Shown: positions 47,241-57,104 of the stretch, piece by piece
How positions within the stretch are numbered: position 1 is the first letter of the stretch
Layout of the letters: each line of letters starts with the position of its first letter
From: Isoetes taiwanensis
Taxonomy: Eukaryota; Streptophyta; Lycopodiopsida; Isoetales; Isoetaceae
Assembly (NCBI GenBank): GCA_021234155.1
Contig: JAJEKV010000015.1
Span: 5,901,194-5,965,193 of the forward strand
DNA: 64,000 nt
Reading direction: 5' to 3'
The notes under the pieces: model-generated
The model's input: the letters and a program-made list of their open reading frames with translations, nothing else
What the model was told of the DNA's origin: nothing
The model's database searches: none
Made by a program: the position numbers and the translations under genes

Positions 47241-48319
47241 TTGACAACTGAGAGGTCCTTCACTATTGTCATCGTTTGTCCTTCAGGTGAGTCACATCTG
47301 CATGCACTATCCGCTGCTCATGATTTGGAGTGCCTCAAAGTTATTAGGGAGGGAAACCTAATATATGATGTTAAGGATAATGAGCTGCGAACAGAACGGA
47401 AGATGGCACATGTGATCTTTATTATGATAGCCATGCTGTCAGACGAGGAATATGATATTGCTAAGGCCAAGGGTGACAATAGAGTGCATGGGAATGTTTT
47501 CTTCTAGATGATCCAGACTTAAGAACTATATTCTATCATACGGATCATGATCAGGATCAGTCAGAACAGGATGAGTCAGAAGAGGATGAGGATCGGGACC
47601 CCCTCCTAAGTGGGGAAATCAAGTACGAGCTACAAACTAAGGAGAAGGGCCCCTTAAATAAAAATGGATTTCCCCCGTCTATGGCTGCTTACCTCGTCGA
47701 GGCATTTGCTCCAATTGATACAACCTGCTTGGAGCTTCATGTTGGAGGTTATATTGCCCGAGAGGCTCTTATGGGTGTTAGAAGATATCACTGCTTTGTG
47801 AGTGATGAGCAGACCAAAGACTTTCTTGAACCATTCCTCATGCATGTGCTTGCCAAATCTCCTAAAGGCCCTTATGACAACCTGAAATCATCAGCAATCA
47901 AAAGTCTCGTAGACTTGTCCAATTCGAAAGTGGACGATGCTTCTGGTGAGGGAACTAGTAATCCGCAGCCTGATAAGGAAAGCAATAATGAACAAATAGC
48001 TGCTAAAGTGGCTGCTCAAAGTACTGTGATCGCGGCGAACTTAGGGAATATCTTTGCCTCCCTTCAGGTGATGCAAGCAACAATAGAGTAGATTCACAGG
48101 TTAACAATGAACTAATTGACAGGGAAACCGAAACTGAAGGCAACCAAGGCAGCTCTAGTGATTCACAGATTTGCCAAATCAATAGTAAAATAATGTCAAT
48201 TGTGAAGGACGCAGCGGAACTAATAGAAAATAACAATTCTAACAGTCAGAAGAGCACGAAGATTAAGGGTGGCGAAGGGGAGAATGATGCCGACGACGGC
48301 AGCGAAACTGAAGATGATA
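47241..48319 (+). pseudogene. Cargo gene: degenerate DNA-methyltransferase-like region
   Basis: Contains SFTIVIVCPSGESHLHALSA, then an acidic linker, then YLVEAFAPIDTTCLELHVGG and AREALMGVRRYHCFVSDEQT. The order (LELHVGG, then A-R-E-A-L-x-G-R-R, then a D) follows the AdoMet-binding motif I region of N4/N6-type DNA methyltransferases (D-x-F-x-G-x-G ... GR ... D). The glycine loop is altered (HVGGY) and no [DNS]PP[YFW] catalytic motif was found, so it is probably inactive or repurposed. A linker rich in Asn, Ser and Asp follows, with a TAG at 48089-48091. The exon ends at donor GATAG|GTATGG (48319). Confidence 0.45.
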
Positions 48320-48527
48320 GGTATGGCCTTGCCCACGAAATCGCGCCACGCGTGATTTAATTTGTATTACCTTTGAATTAAATCGCGCCAGGTGTGCTTT
48401 GATTATTTTTCGTTGTCAAACTAAATCACGCCGAGCGCGATTTGGTTAAGACTCAAATCACGCTTGGCGCGTTTGTATTGTTTGTGTTATCATATCTTGC
48501 TGACCAGATACATGTTTGATGTTTCAG
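48320..48527 (+). promoter_or_regulatory. Predicted intron with four palindromes
   Basis: Donor GTATGG, acceptor GTTTCAG. Degenerate copies lie near 48333 (ATCGCGCCACGCGTGAT), 48384, 48424 (ATCACGCCGAGCGCGAT) and 48461. Same motif as in the first intron, more diverged, with GCGC variants. Confidence 0.65.
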
Positions 48528-49096
48528 CTTGCATTGCGTTTCTAAGAAGGCTGTGGTGTTCGACCTAAACGGAGTCCTTTGCAAGACTTTTCCGAAAAAT
48601 AAAGTGGCTAGAGATCAGCTTCATCAGACACCAGTAGAATCAAACACCAAGTGGATCTATCCGCGGCCGCACTTGAAGGAGATGTTAGATGAGGCATTCA
48701 GGTTATTTCGAGTTGGTATTTGGTCATCCATGGAACTAAGGAACATCAAGGATACGTTGGAGGCACTGGGGGAAATGCGTAGACATTGGTTGACCTTTTG
48801 GGATCAGAACAAATGTGTGAAGTTCACTAATCCCAAGGATCCAACAGGCAAGCCTATCTTCATCAAACACTTGAGTAACATGATGGACGAACTTGATATC
48901 AAGAATAAGGATGATATAATCATAGTGGATGATGATGCTCTCAAATGCTTCTACAATCAAACGCAGGCCCTGAATCCACCATCTTACGATCCAAAAACTT
49001 TGGCGACAGATGATTTTACGGTGAAGTTTGTGTCTATTATGCATAATTTGGCTATGGGGATGACGGTGGGTGAAGTGTTAGATTCATACCCGTAAT
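48528..49096 (+). CDS. Cargo gene last exon: FCP1/NIF-like HAD domain
   Basis: An open frame of about 188 residues: KKAVVFDLNGVLCKTF, then FRVGIWSSMELRNIKDTLEA and DIIIVDDDALKCFYNQ, ending VGEVLDSYP. This is the layout of FCP1/NLI-interacting-factor-type HAD phosphatases: DxDxT/V loop, S/T of motif II, acidic motif III. The second Asp of the first motif is Asn (DLNGV), as in a plant subgroup usually thought non-catalytic. It may act as a protein-binding or targeting module on the cargo protein. Stop at 49093-49095. It is the only intact exon of the gene. Confidence 0.75.
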
Positions 49097-49468
49097 GGAT
49101 AGAGCGGTGACATGGAACCACACCTTGTTAAACACGTGGAAAAACATGGATTGACCCCTTAATGTTTTATTGGAATATATGATATTTTTGTATGATATTT
49201 GTGCCATGTATCGATAATTTCGAGTCTGGAATTGCCTCACAAATAATGCAATCTGTTATTATCAAACCTAATATTATCATCTAAATGCTCTTCAATTTTG
49301 GTCTCATCTATGTTAGCAACTTGCTCTTCATTTTTGCATATTTCAATTCGCATATGAAACGTCACACGTGAATCGCAACCTTATGTTATTTTTGAAGTAA
49401 AAAAAAAAAGATTAAAAAAAACAAAAACCCCCTAGAAGACAACAGCAGGTTGGCGTGATTTTGGAGTT

Positions 49469-49499
49469 GACATAATCCCAATTTAATTGGATGATGGTT
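49469..49499 (-). repeat. Right terminal inverted repeat, 31 bp
   Basis: Inverted partner of 41348-41378 with one mismatch. Just inside it is a palindrome half-site TTGGCGTGATTTT (49450-49462). Confidence 0.88.
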
Positions 49500-49503
49500 T
49501 AAA
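49500..49503. repeat. Target-site duplication TAAA, right
   Basis: Matches 41344-41347. A TTAA-type reading is less likely because the left side lacks TTAA. Confidence 0.7.
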
Positions 49504-49535
49504 GCACGCATGTGCTATGGTAGTAATCAAAGAAG

Positions 49536-50486
49536 TCAAGGTGTACTTATCTCATCTGCCCCCTCGGGCCATACTATTTGTTCATATCTCATTTCAAACA
49601 TGTCACAGTATGCTTCCTCTTTCCGACCAACCACGAATATTCTATCCACCTCTCTAACCTCTTTGAGTGCTTCTAGAAGACGGTTAGCTGCTAGGATTGA
49701 GCCAATGACAGGTACATGATCAGATTCACTCCTTGCATCCAATACTTGCAATGAAACTACTTGGTCTCTAAAATGTGCTGCTGCAATGAAATAATCTACT
49801 ATGCTTTTCCCCCTGCATGTGCATTTAGAACTCTCTGGAAAATTCCTAGTGCCATTGTATAAAAGCAAATCCAAGCCACTACACATATTCAATAAAGCAG
49901 TGCCCATCGGTGTTTGCCATTGGTCCACATCCAATGAAGTGCGGTCCCAACCAATATCACGTAATTCCTGTGTGTCTAGCTGCTCCATCCAAATTGGGTC
50001 CCCATGCTCACTTGATATTGCTGCTTGTTTCCTAGCTGTTCTCCCATTAAAATCCTCCATAAGCACCACCTCCCCTAATTCCATGAACCCTGCGATCTCC
50101 TGCTCAAGCAACCGAAAGGGATCATCTATATCCAAGTTATACATCTGGTATGTTTGGTGCTTTAATGGAGGGAAATAGCAACATGCAATGAAAACTCTAC
50201 GCTCTTTTCCCAAGAATTCTACCCAGATATGTTGTTTAGAGTCCTTCACTATTTTTACTAAATGTGACTTCTCCTGTCGTATGTAACAAGTAACCCCTCC
50301 AAAACCTCTTCTTCTCCATCCTTTCCTGTTCCATACTGAATGTAGAACATTAAATCCAGGTATATCAGGTAGGCCAAATTCTTCATGTTCCCATGTTTCT
50401 AAAAAGAATATCAAATCAACTAATGCCAACACATCCTCCATCGAGTATATGTTTCCAATGCTCAACTGATTTATATTCCACGCCAT
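49536..50486 (-). pseudogene. LINE B endonuclease
   Basis: A 316-residue open frame: DLIFFLETWEHEEFGL, YFPPLKHQTYQMYNL, the Asn/Asp pair of MEDFNGRTARK, CRGKSIVDYFIAAAH and SESDHVPVIG. These are the APE-type endonuclease motifs. The usual GDFN is EDFN. The frame is open up to the transposon insertion point and has no internal stop, so it is well preserved. Confidence 0.88.
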
Positions 50487-50507
50487 TACCCTGATGGCCT
50501 CTATTCC

Positions 50508-51005
50508 CTATTCCGAGACCTGCACCTTCCCATTCTTCCGGAACACCTTTTTGTTGCTTTGCTTTGCTGCCTTGAATTTTTGAATCTCCACTTTATGATT
50601 TTCATATTGTTCCTTTGTCAAATCCTCATTAATCCAGATGTTTTTACCTTTCAGTTCCGTCTTTTTCTGGAGCACCCTAACTCTGCTAGCGCGGTTTGAG
50701 AATTTCACCACCACATTTCGTGATTTATCTCCTTTCATTCCTGCTCTGAAAGCCTCTTCAATCTCAATCCCTTCCAGGTTCATATGTCCTGAAAAGAGGC
50801 GTTCTACTTCGTTCTTTGTATTCTCATTCTCCACTTCAGGCAAACCTGCTACTCTCAATTTTAGTGCTCTTTTGTGCCTTTCCTGCATTTCCAAGATATC
50901 ATTCATGCGTGTATTCAGCTTATTGACTACATCTTTCACTGTTTCTGACTCGTCATCCTCTTCATCATCCCCGTCAGACTCATCTTCAGCTTCTCTTTCT
51001 TTCAA
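50508..51005 (-). pseudogene. LINE B ORF1: coiled coil and RRM-like nucleic-acid-binding protein
   Basis: The frame begins acidic (DESDGDDEEDDES), has a coiled coil (VVNKLNTRMNDILEMQERHK), then an RRM-like part: LKLRVAGLPEVENENT, KSRNVVVKFSNRASRVRVLQ and KGKNIWINEDLTKEQYENHK. This is L1-type ORF1p architecture. It overlaps no gene and ends just before ORF2. Further ORF1 N-terminal coding, broken, runs to about 51670. It would bind element RNA. Confidence 0.78.
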
Positions 51006-51670
51006 ACTGGTAATCTCATCTCACAACATCTGATTTTCCTCTTTTAATTCTACCTCATGGCCGCAAATTCCTCTTTCAACAATCTATTATCCTATTGCAC
51101 TTCAAACAAAGAACTAGAAATTTGACGCAATGCACTTACCAGTTCCGATTCTTTCCTTGTTGCCTCCAGTTCTCTGCTTGCTGCCTCTTTCCACATTTGC
51201 TCCATCATATCCATAAGCTTCACCATGACTAGATTCAGATTGGCCAGTAGACCGCCAATGTGTCTTGCTGCCCCTGTTGCTGGAATAATCCAGAATTGAG
51301 CATCAGCCTTGTATGTATTGATCCTGCATTCAAGAACATGCCTCCAGCCATGGTAAACTTGGGGCTAAGGCTTTCAGCTGAATCCGATTCTGTGTCTTCC
51401 ACTGCTTTTGCCAAATCAGTGGCAACAAGGTTGATTAAGGCCCCCCTTGCGCTGTTATCAATCTGCGAGCCAGATTTGGCTCCATGTTTAGTTTTTAGAG
51501 GTGCCACAGACGTGCCCCCTTTGTTTGCTCCTGCTTCCACGGACCCAGAGACAACCACAGCCACAGACCAATCCGACGGCCCCGAACCCAAGATCACAGA
51601 CCGAAGTCACCGTGAGTTGCAAAGTGGGGCTCTCGACTTTTAAGCTTTTCCTTCTTCCCGCGCCATCCAT

Positions 51671-51930
<260 letters not shown>

Positions 51931-51982
<52 letters not shown>
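51931..51982. repeat. (AG)n microsatellite
   Basis: About 50 bp of AG directly at the truncated 5' side of the preceding LINE. Confidence 0.95.
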
Positions 51983-51987
<5 letters not shown>

Positions 51988-52421
51988 TTGGCCACATGCG
52001 GACTTAGAGAAGGTGAGAGAGAATACGAGAGGTGAGAGATAATGAGATATGGGCGAGAGTGGGAAAACTCAACTCCACCTTGAGAGATGATTCGCCCATA
52101 ACAGCCGTTAGGGGCGTTTCCATTAGCCACTAACTTAACAACCCCCTAAAATTATGTCGCCTGAATTTCATGACTGAAAACTTTCCCTCATCGAAATTCC
52201 GGGTCGCCATTTTCCCCTGTTTCTTGATCTTCAATGTCGCGCAATTGCTTGAACCCCCCTAATTCTTCCATCTGCGCTATTGATTTCCGGTCTAGAGGTA
52301 TTTCTTAGCCCTCTCAATCCTTGATAATTCATTTGAATTCGATCTTTCATTATTCTGTTATCAAATTCTAGCCCGGCAGATATTGTTTCTTGTTTGATTA
52401 GCTTCATTTCTATAGACTCCA

Positions 52422-52729
52422 ATGTCTAAGGCAACTAGATCAGCCCTGCCATCAAGCAGCAAACCCTTTGTGCCTCCTCGCGTTGAGAAAATGGCTCCAA
52501 GGAAGACACGAAAGATGACAGGGCAGATTTCGATGAATGTGGATTTGGAGGCAATTTCTGAGCCCAATATTGAAGAGGAAAATATCCCTATTTCAGCTCC
52601 TGCTGACATGGAAAGGGAGATTTTCTATACCCCTGCCACCACTAAAAAGAGAAATAAGAAAGTATATTTCTCAGACAGCAGCCCAGCACAAAATTTGAGG
52701 GTATTACCAAGGAAAATTTACCCTGCATA
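52422..52729 (+). CDS. Small ORF before LINE E ORF2 (ORF1 or Harbinger N-terminus)
   Basis: A 102-residue frame starting MSKATRSALPSSSKPFVPPR, with MAPRKTRKMTG inside, Lys/Glu/Ser-rich and without a zinc knuckle. Its TAA shares one base with the ORF2 ATG (TAATG at 52728-52732), a typical stop-restart coupling for LINE ORF1/ORF2, so I favour LINE ORF1. It could instead be the N-terminal part of the interrupted Myb-like gene. Confidence 0.5.
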
Positions 52730-55700
52730 ATGAAGTGTGTAACATGGAATATGAGGGGTATCAAAGGCCCCTTAAAAAGGAAAAGAGCTATTGTGGCTCT
52801 TAAAGATTTAAAAGCAAACATTATTTTAGTCCAAGAGCATAGGTTGCCTCCCTTTGAAGCTGCCAGATTGGGAAGCTGGGTGTTCCCAGGTGGAGATGTT
52901 GTTTGGACTGCTGCTGATGGCACTAAGGGTGGCATATGTACCATGTGGCAGGCCTATAAAAAACTGGATTCCTTCTGTCATCCTAGTGGAAGGTGGTCAG
53001 TGGTTGTTTTAGAAGTGGAAGGGGAACCCCTAGCCATAATCAATGTATATGCATCAACTGAACCCTCAGAGAGAGAAAAACAATGGGAAGACATGGTAAA
53101 ATGGCTGGATCAGAAAAAATATGACAATGTCTTAATGGCAGGGGACTTTAACAATACCCCAACATGGGAGCAGAAATATGGCAAGAAGATAAATATGTCC
53201 AGGAAGGAGAAAGATATTTGGGAGACACTGACCTTGAATTTCTGTTATATCCCTCCCTCATCTTCCACTCTGTACTCATGGTCAAATAAGAGGAAAGGGA
53301 ATGACAGGATCTTCTGCCTTCTCGACATATTTTATGTGAAAACTCAGACCATTCATTGTCTGGATAATGTGACCATTTGTAATGATATGGGGAATTCCAT
53401 TTCTGATCATTTCCCACAGATCTTGTCCACACCAATACAGGGTAGGAAAGGTGGAGCAAATGTACCTTTCAAATTCAATACTGAACTCCTCAAGAATAAG
53501 GCCTTTTGTAAGGAATTTAGAGAATTCTACTCCACCTTGAATAAAGTGGAGAGAACATCTTCCATACAACTTTTTCTGGAAAAGATGAGAACAGTAAAAG
53601 GTTGGGTGAAGAAATGGGGGAAAAAATGGTATGAGCAGAGGAGAAAAGAAAAACATGAAGTCTATAGCAGAATTAAAGAAGTAAGGGAGATGCTGTTCAA
53701 GGATAAAGATAACAGAGAGCTTCAAATCCAAGAGGAAGACTTGGAGAGTAAAGTCAAAATAATAGAAGAAAATGAGGCCAGATCTTTGACAATCAAAAGC
53801 AGATGTAAATACATAAATGAGATGGATAAGAGTAGCTCTGCTTTCTTCTTCAGGACAACCAAAAATAGACTGCTAAATAATGGGATTGTCAAGGTTAACA
53901 CTCCCAATGGGAAAATCTTAGACAATCAGAAGGATTTGGAGAATTATTTTAGAGATGCTTATGAAGATCTTTTTGCTGAAAAGAAGATAGATAGTAGGAA
54001 GCTGGATCAATTCTTTGATGTTATTCCTAGGAAGGAGAATCAGATCAATGAAAAAGAGATTCTTGAAATGCCACAGGAAAGGGAAATCCAAGACACTCTG
54101 AAATCCATGGAGGCTGGAAAAAGCCCAGGCCCGGATGGTTTCCAGCCAGAGTTTTATGTTGAATTCTGGAACTCAATGAAAGATGACTTGATAAACTTTT
54201 TCCAGGGGGTCTGGAAGGCAAGCTTCATGAACCCAGCTATAAATGCAGGTCAGATTGCACTCATTCCTAAGATTGATAACCCTGCTATTCTTGGAGATTG
54301 GACACCAATCACACTGACAAATACCACCTATAAGACTGTGGCCAAGATCCTTGCCAACAGACTCAAACCAATTCTCCAAGAGACAATTAGCCCATGTCAA
54401 TCAGCCTTTCTTCCTACCAGGAATATTTTGGACAATTTCATTGGAGCTAGTGAAGGACTTCATTGGAATAGACTCTCTGGTCAAAATTGTATGATGCTGA
54501 AGCTAGATTTTAAGAGAGCCTATGACACAATAAATTGAGGGCCATGAACCACTTGGGGCTATCTGATGACATTTACAATTTGTGTGGAAAATGAATGCCA
54601 CTGCATCTTCAGCTTTGATTATTAATGGTACTCCCACAAAGATGTTTGAGTGCAGAAGAGGTGTCAGGCAGGGATGTCCTCTGGCACCCTATCTATTCTT
54701 GACAGTTGCAGAGATGGTTACAAAGCTAGCCCATCATTTGCAAAGTGTGGGGAAAATTCATGCTCTTAACATCCCAAATTCAAATGAGCCTTTTGTCATC
54801 ATGCAATATGCTGATGACACCTTTGTTTTCTTGAAAGAAGATGATCACAGCCTAAAAAATTTCTTGGAGGCTTTAGATTCTTTTGGGGAGGTGTCAGGGG
54901 TTATGCTCAACAAGGACAAATGCTCCATTATTAGTGAGACTAATCAAACAGAGGTTATGGGAATAAAGGTTGTAGGGAAGAAGATGGCAACCAAATTACT
55001 TGGTCTACCCTTGGCCTTAAATAGCACGCTACATGGCCTTTGGGAACCTTTGGTCAATAGAATTAAGAAGAAGCTCATGCTCTACCCAACTTCTCTCTCA
55101 CTAGCTGGTAGGGTGGAAATTGCCAACTCTGTCATAGCCAGTTCTCACGTCTACTTTTCCTCTGCAATTGTAGCAGACAAAGCTTCTTATAACAGCATAG
55201 AGAGTGCTATAAGGAGATTCATTTGGTAGGGTCCACACAAAGTGGCATGGGCTGATTTGACAAAGCCAAGAACAGAAGGTGGACTTGGATGCAAGGATCT
55301 GTTTATCCAAGCACAAGCTCTGGCAAGGAAGATGGTTTGGAGAGCAATTACAGCCATAATCCTTCACCTGCACTAAAACTGATTCACTATTGAGTGGACA
55401 AATCACATCCAGTTGGCAGTCACACTCTAAAACATCTTCTGCCTGATTCTGCTTTCTTCCAAATGACCCCTAATGCTGAAACTTCTCCTCTTATGAGAAG
55501 GATAATTCAGGCATGGAACCAAGCGCTACTATGTTTCAGACCTCCTGTGATAGATGCTCGATGCAGAGAGATAAAATTCTTTTGACATCCTTCTTTTGGT
55601 TTCAATCAAAAACAAAATGATTGTCTGGCACTCACTCATCCTCAGAAATACATGCAGTGGTTTAATGCTGGTCTGCAAACAATAGGAGATCTTTTTGATG

Positions 55701-56512
55701 ATGGATGCTGGATCTCATGGGATACAGTGAAACTAAAAACTAAGGGGTCAGCTTTGGATAAGAAGATATATCATAGCGTGACAGGCATTGTGCAGGAATT
55801 TGGGGAGTTAGCCAACAATTCTAGCAGATGGACCTTTAGAAACAAAGAAGGCTACTCGGTCAGCGACATATACAGAGCATTACTGGATCACCAGGATTCC
55901 AAGGCCAGCAGGCTATGGGGATGTGAGGAAAAAACATTAGCCAAAGTATGTCAAAGCAGCTGGAAACGTTATACTGCCAGGAAAATTAAACTCTTTACCT
56001 GGTTGGTTCTTCATCAAAGCCTGCATACAAATGCAATCAGAAGTAAATATAGATCAGTTGGTGAGACTTGTCCTTTGGGATGTGACCAGAAAGAAAGTTC
56101 AAATCATGTTTTTCAATGTTCTTGGCTGGAGGACTTTTGGGTTTGGACTTCACAATTAAATCAAGGATGCCCAGGGAATATGCTGGACTTTCTACATCAT
56201 AGTAACAAATTGATACAAACTACAAGAAGCCTATCGATTTGGGTTATTTGGAAACACAGAAATGAGGTTGCCATTAATGGCAAAAATCCTAATCTCATAT
56301 CCCTTAAAAATGCCTTCTTGGACATCTTGGCAATCACTGCCATGGCTCATAAATTACAAAAAGGGAAAAAATATGACAGGGATTGGGACAAAGTTGGGAG
56401 ATTTAATGGTGCTTTTCAATTTTTTTCTACTGTACTAACTGAGTTTGATGGTATTCTCCACATCTCACCAGAGGAGACTTCTCAGGATGGGAGCATCAGT
56501 GAAGTTGTTTGA
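52730..56512 (+). pseudogene. LINE E ORF2: endonuclease, reverse transcriptase, zf-RVT
   Basis: Endonuclease: VTWNMRGIKG, LVQEHRLPPF, VLMAGDFNNTP and ISDHFPQIL. RT: AGKSPGPDGFQPEFY, IALIPKIDNPAILGDW, DFKRAYDTIN, RRGVRQGCPLAPYLFL and the catalytic MQYADDTFVFL. Near the end is a zf-RVT domain: ARKIKLFTWLVLHQSLHTNA, a CPLGCDQKESSNHVFQC knuckle and a VIWKHRNE block. Lesions are few: TGA at 54536-54538 (probably a changed Trp codon), a small indel near 54583, TAG at 55227-55229 and breaks near 55380-55650. This makes it a fairly young copy. Confidence 0.9.
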
Positions 56513-56831
56513 AGATGAAGAGGATTCTGATGATGAATCCAGGATGTCAGGTGTTGAGCTGGCTGATACCTTGATTGAGTTGAAACAGGAGATGATCCAT
56601 GCCAAAGCCATAAGGAAAATGCTAAACAAGCACGAGGTATGGAGACACAATGGACTGAAACAGGTTTTTCTCAATCTCTTTCACAAATGGCAGCAGAAAC
56701 GGGAAGCCCATGTTATGCTCCTCATGGACTACACTAAATTCAGTGCTCGGAGGCTGGATAAGATGCTGAGGATCTTTGGTAACTCAAAGGTTGAGGACCT
56801 TACTATTCAAGATCTAGTAGATGTTTCCTAG
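56487..56831 (+). CDS. Possible LINE E ORF3, acidic and helical
   Basis: A 114-residue intact frame overlapping the last 26 bases of ORF2. Acidic N-terminus KLFEDEEDSDDES, then a helical part: LADTLIELKQEMIHAKAIRK and LFHKWQQKREAHVMLLMDYT. It ends DLVDVS and is followed by an AT-rich UTR. Plant L1-type LINEs usually have two ORFs; this one has coding-like composition and no stops while ORF2 carries several. Domain unknown. Confidence 0.5.
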   Translation: MGASVKLFEDEEDSDDESRMSGVELADTLIELKQEMIHAKAIRKMLNKHEVWRHNGLKQVFLNLFHKWQQKREAHVMLLMDYTKFSARRLDKMLRIFGNSKVEDLTIQDLVDVS

Positions 56832-57104
56832 ACTGATATGGCCTGACTGCTTTCACTCCGATATCTATTTGATCTACCTCATGGTCATTAATTTTGTGGA
56901 ACAAAACTATGACTGATCACTACATGATCAGATAAATTATATGTTTAAATGCTGTTTATCAGTACTGTAGGTACAGGTTTCAGTCTAAATCAGGGAAATC
57001 CCCTTGATTTCAGGCAGAACACCTATTTTTGTAATATGTTTTTTCCTTAAATGAAATATAAAAAACCCCTTGCCCTCAAAAAGAAAAAAAAAAATTGTAA
57101 CAGC

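Larger units (their letters stand above)
41348..49499. mobile_element. 8.15 kb DNA transposon: DUF7869-type transposase plus DGQHR/MTase/FCP1-like cargo
   Basis: Both ends carry a 31 bp inverted repeat that starts AACCATCATTCAATTAAATT on the left. The right end, read on the other strand, differs only at position 10. TAAA flanks both sides. The insertion is in LINE B ORF2, whose coding is continuous on either side. Inside, two genes are divergent from about 44410-44900: a transposase on the minus strand and a multi-exon gene on the plus strand. Repeated palindromes with core ACGCC-N-GGCGT occur in the promoter, in both predicted plus-strand introns and by the right end. Both genes carry breaks, so this copy is no longer autonomous. 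A 4 bp duplication would fit Sola-like superfamilies, among others; the superfamily is not settled. Confidence 0.82.
52420..57094 (+). mobile_element. LINE E, poly(A)-tailed, possibly three ORFs
   Basis: Order: ORF1 (52422-52729), ORF2 (52730-56512) and a further ORF (56487-56831), then a short UTR and an A-rich tail ending about 57094. It interrupts the Harbinger Myb-like gene. No clear target duplication was found, and the 5' limit is a guess set by the first ORF. Confidence 0.75.

Noticed and set aside
44846-49096. Horizontal bacterial operon
   Set aside because: The genes have predicted introns, a TATA box, plant-like base composition and lie within eukaryotic inverted repeats; bacterial origin of modules may be old, but the locus is eukaryotic.
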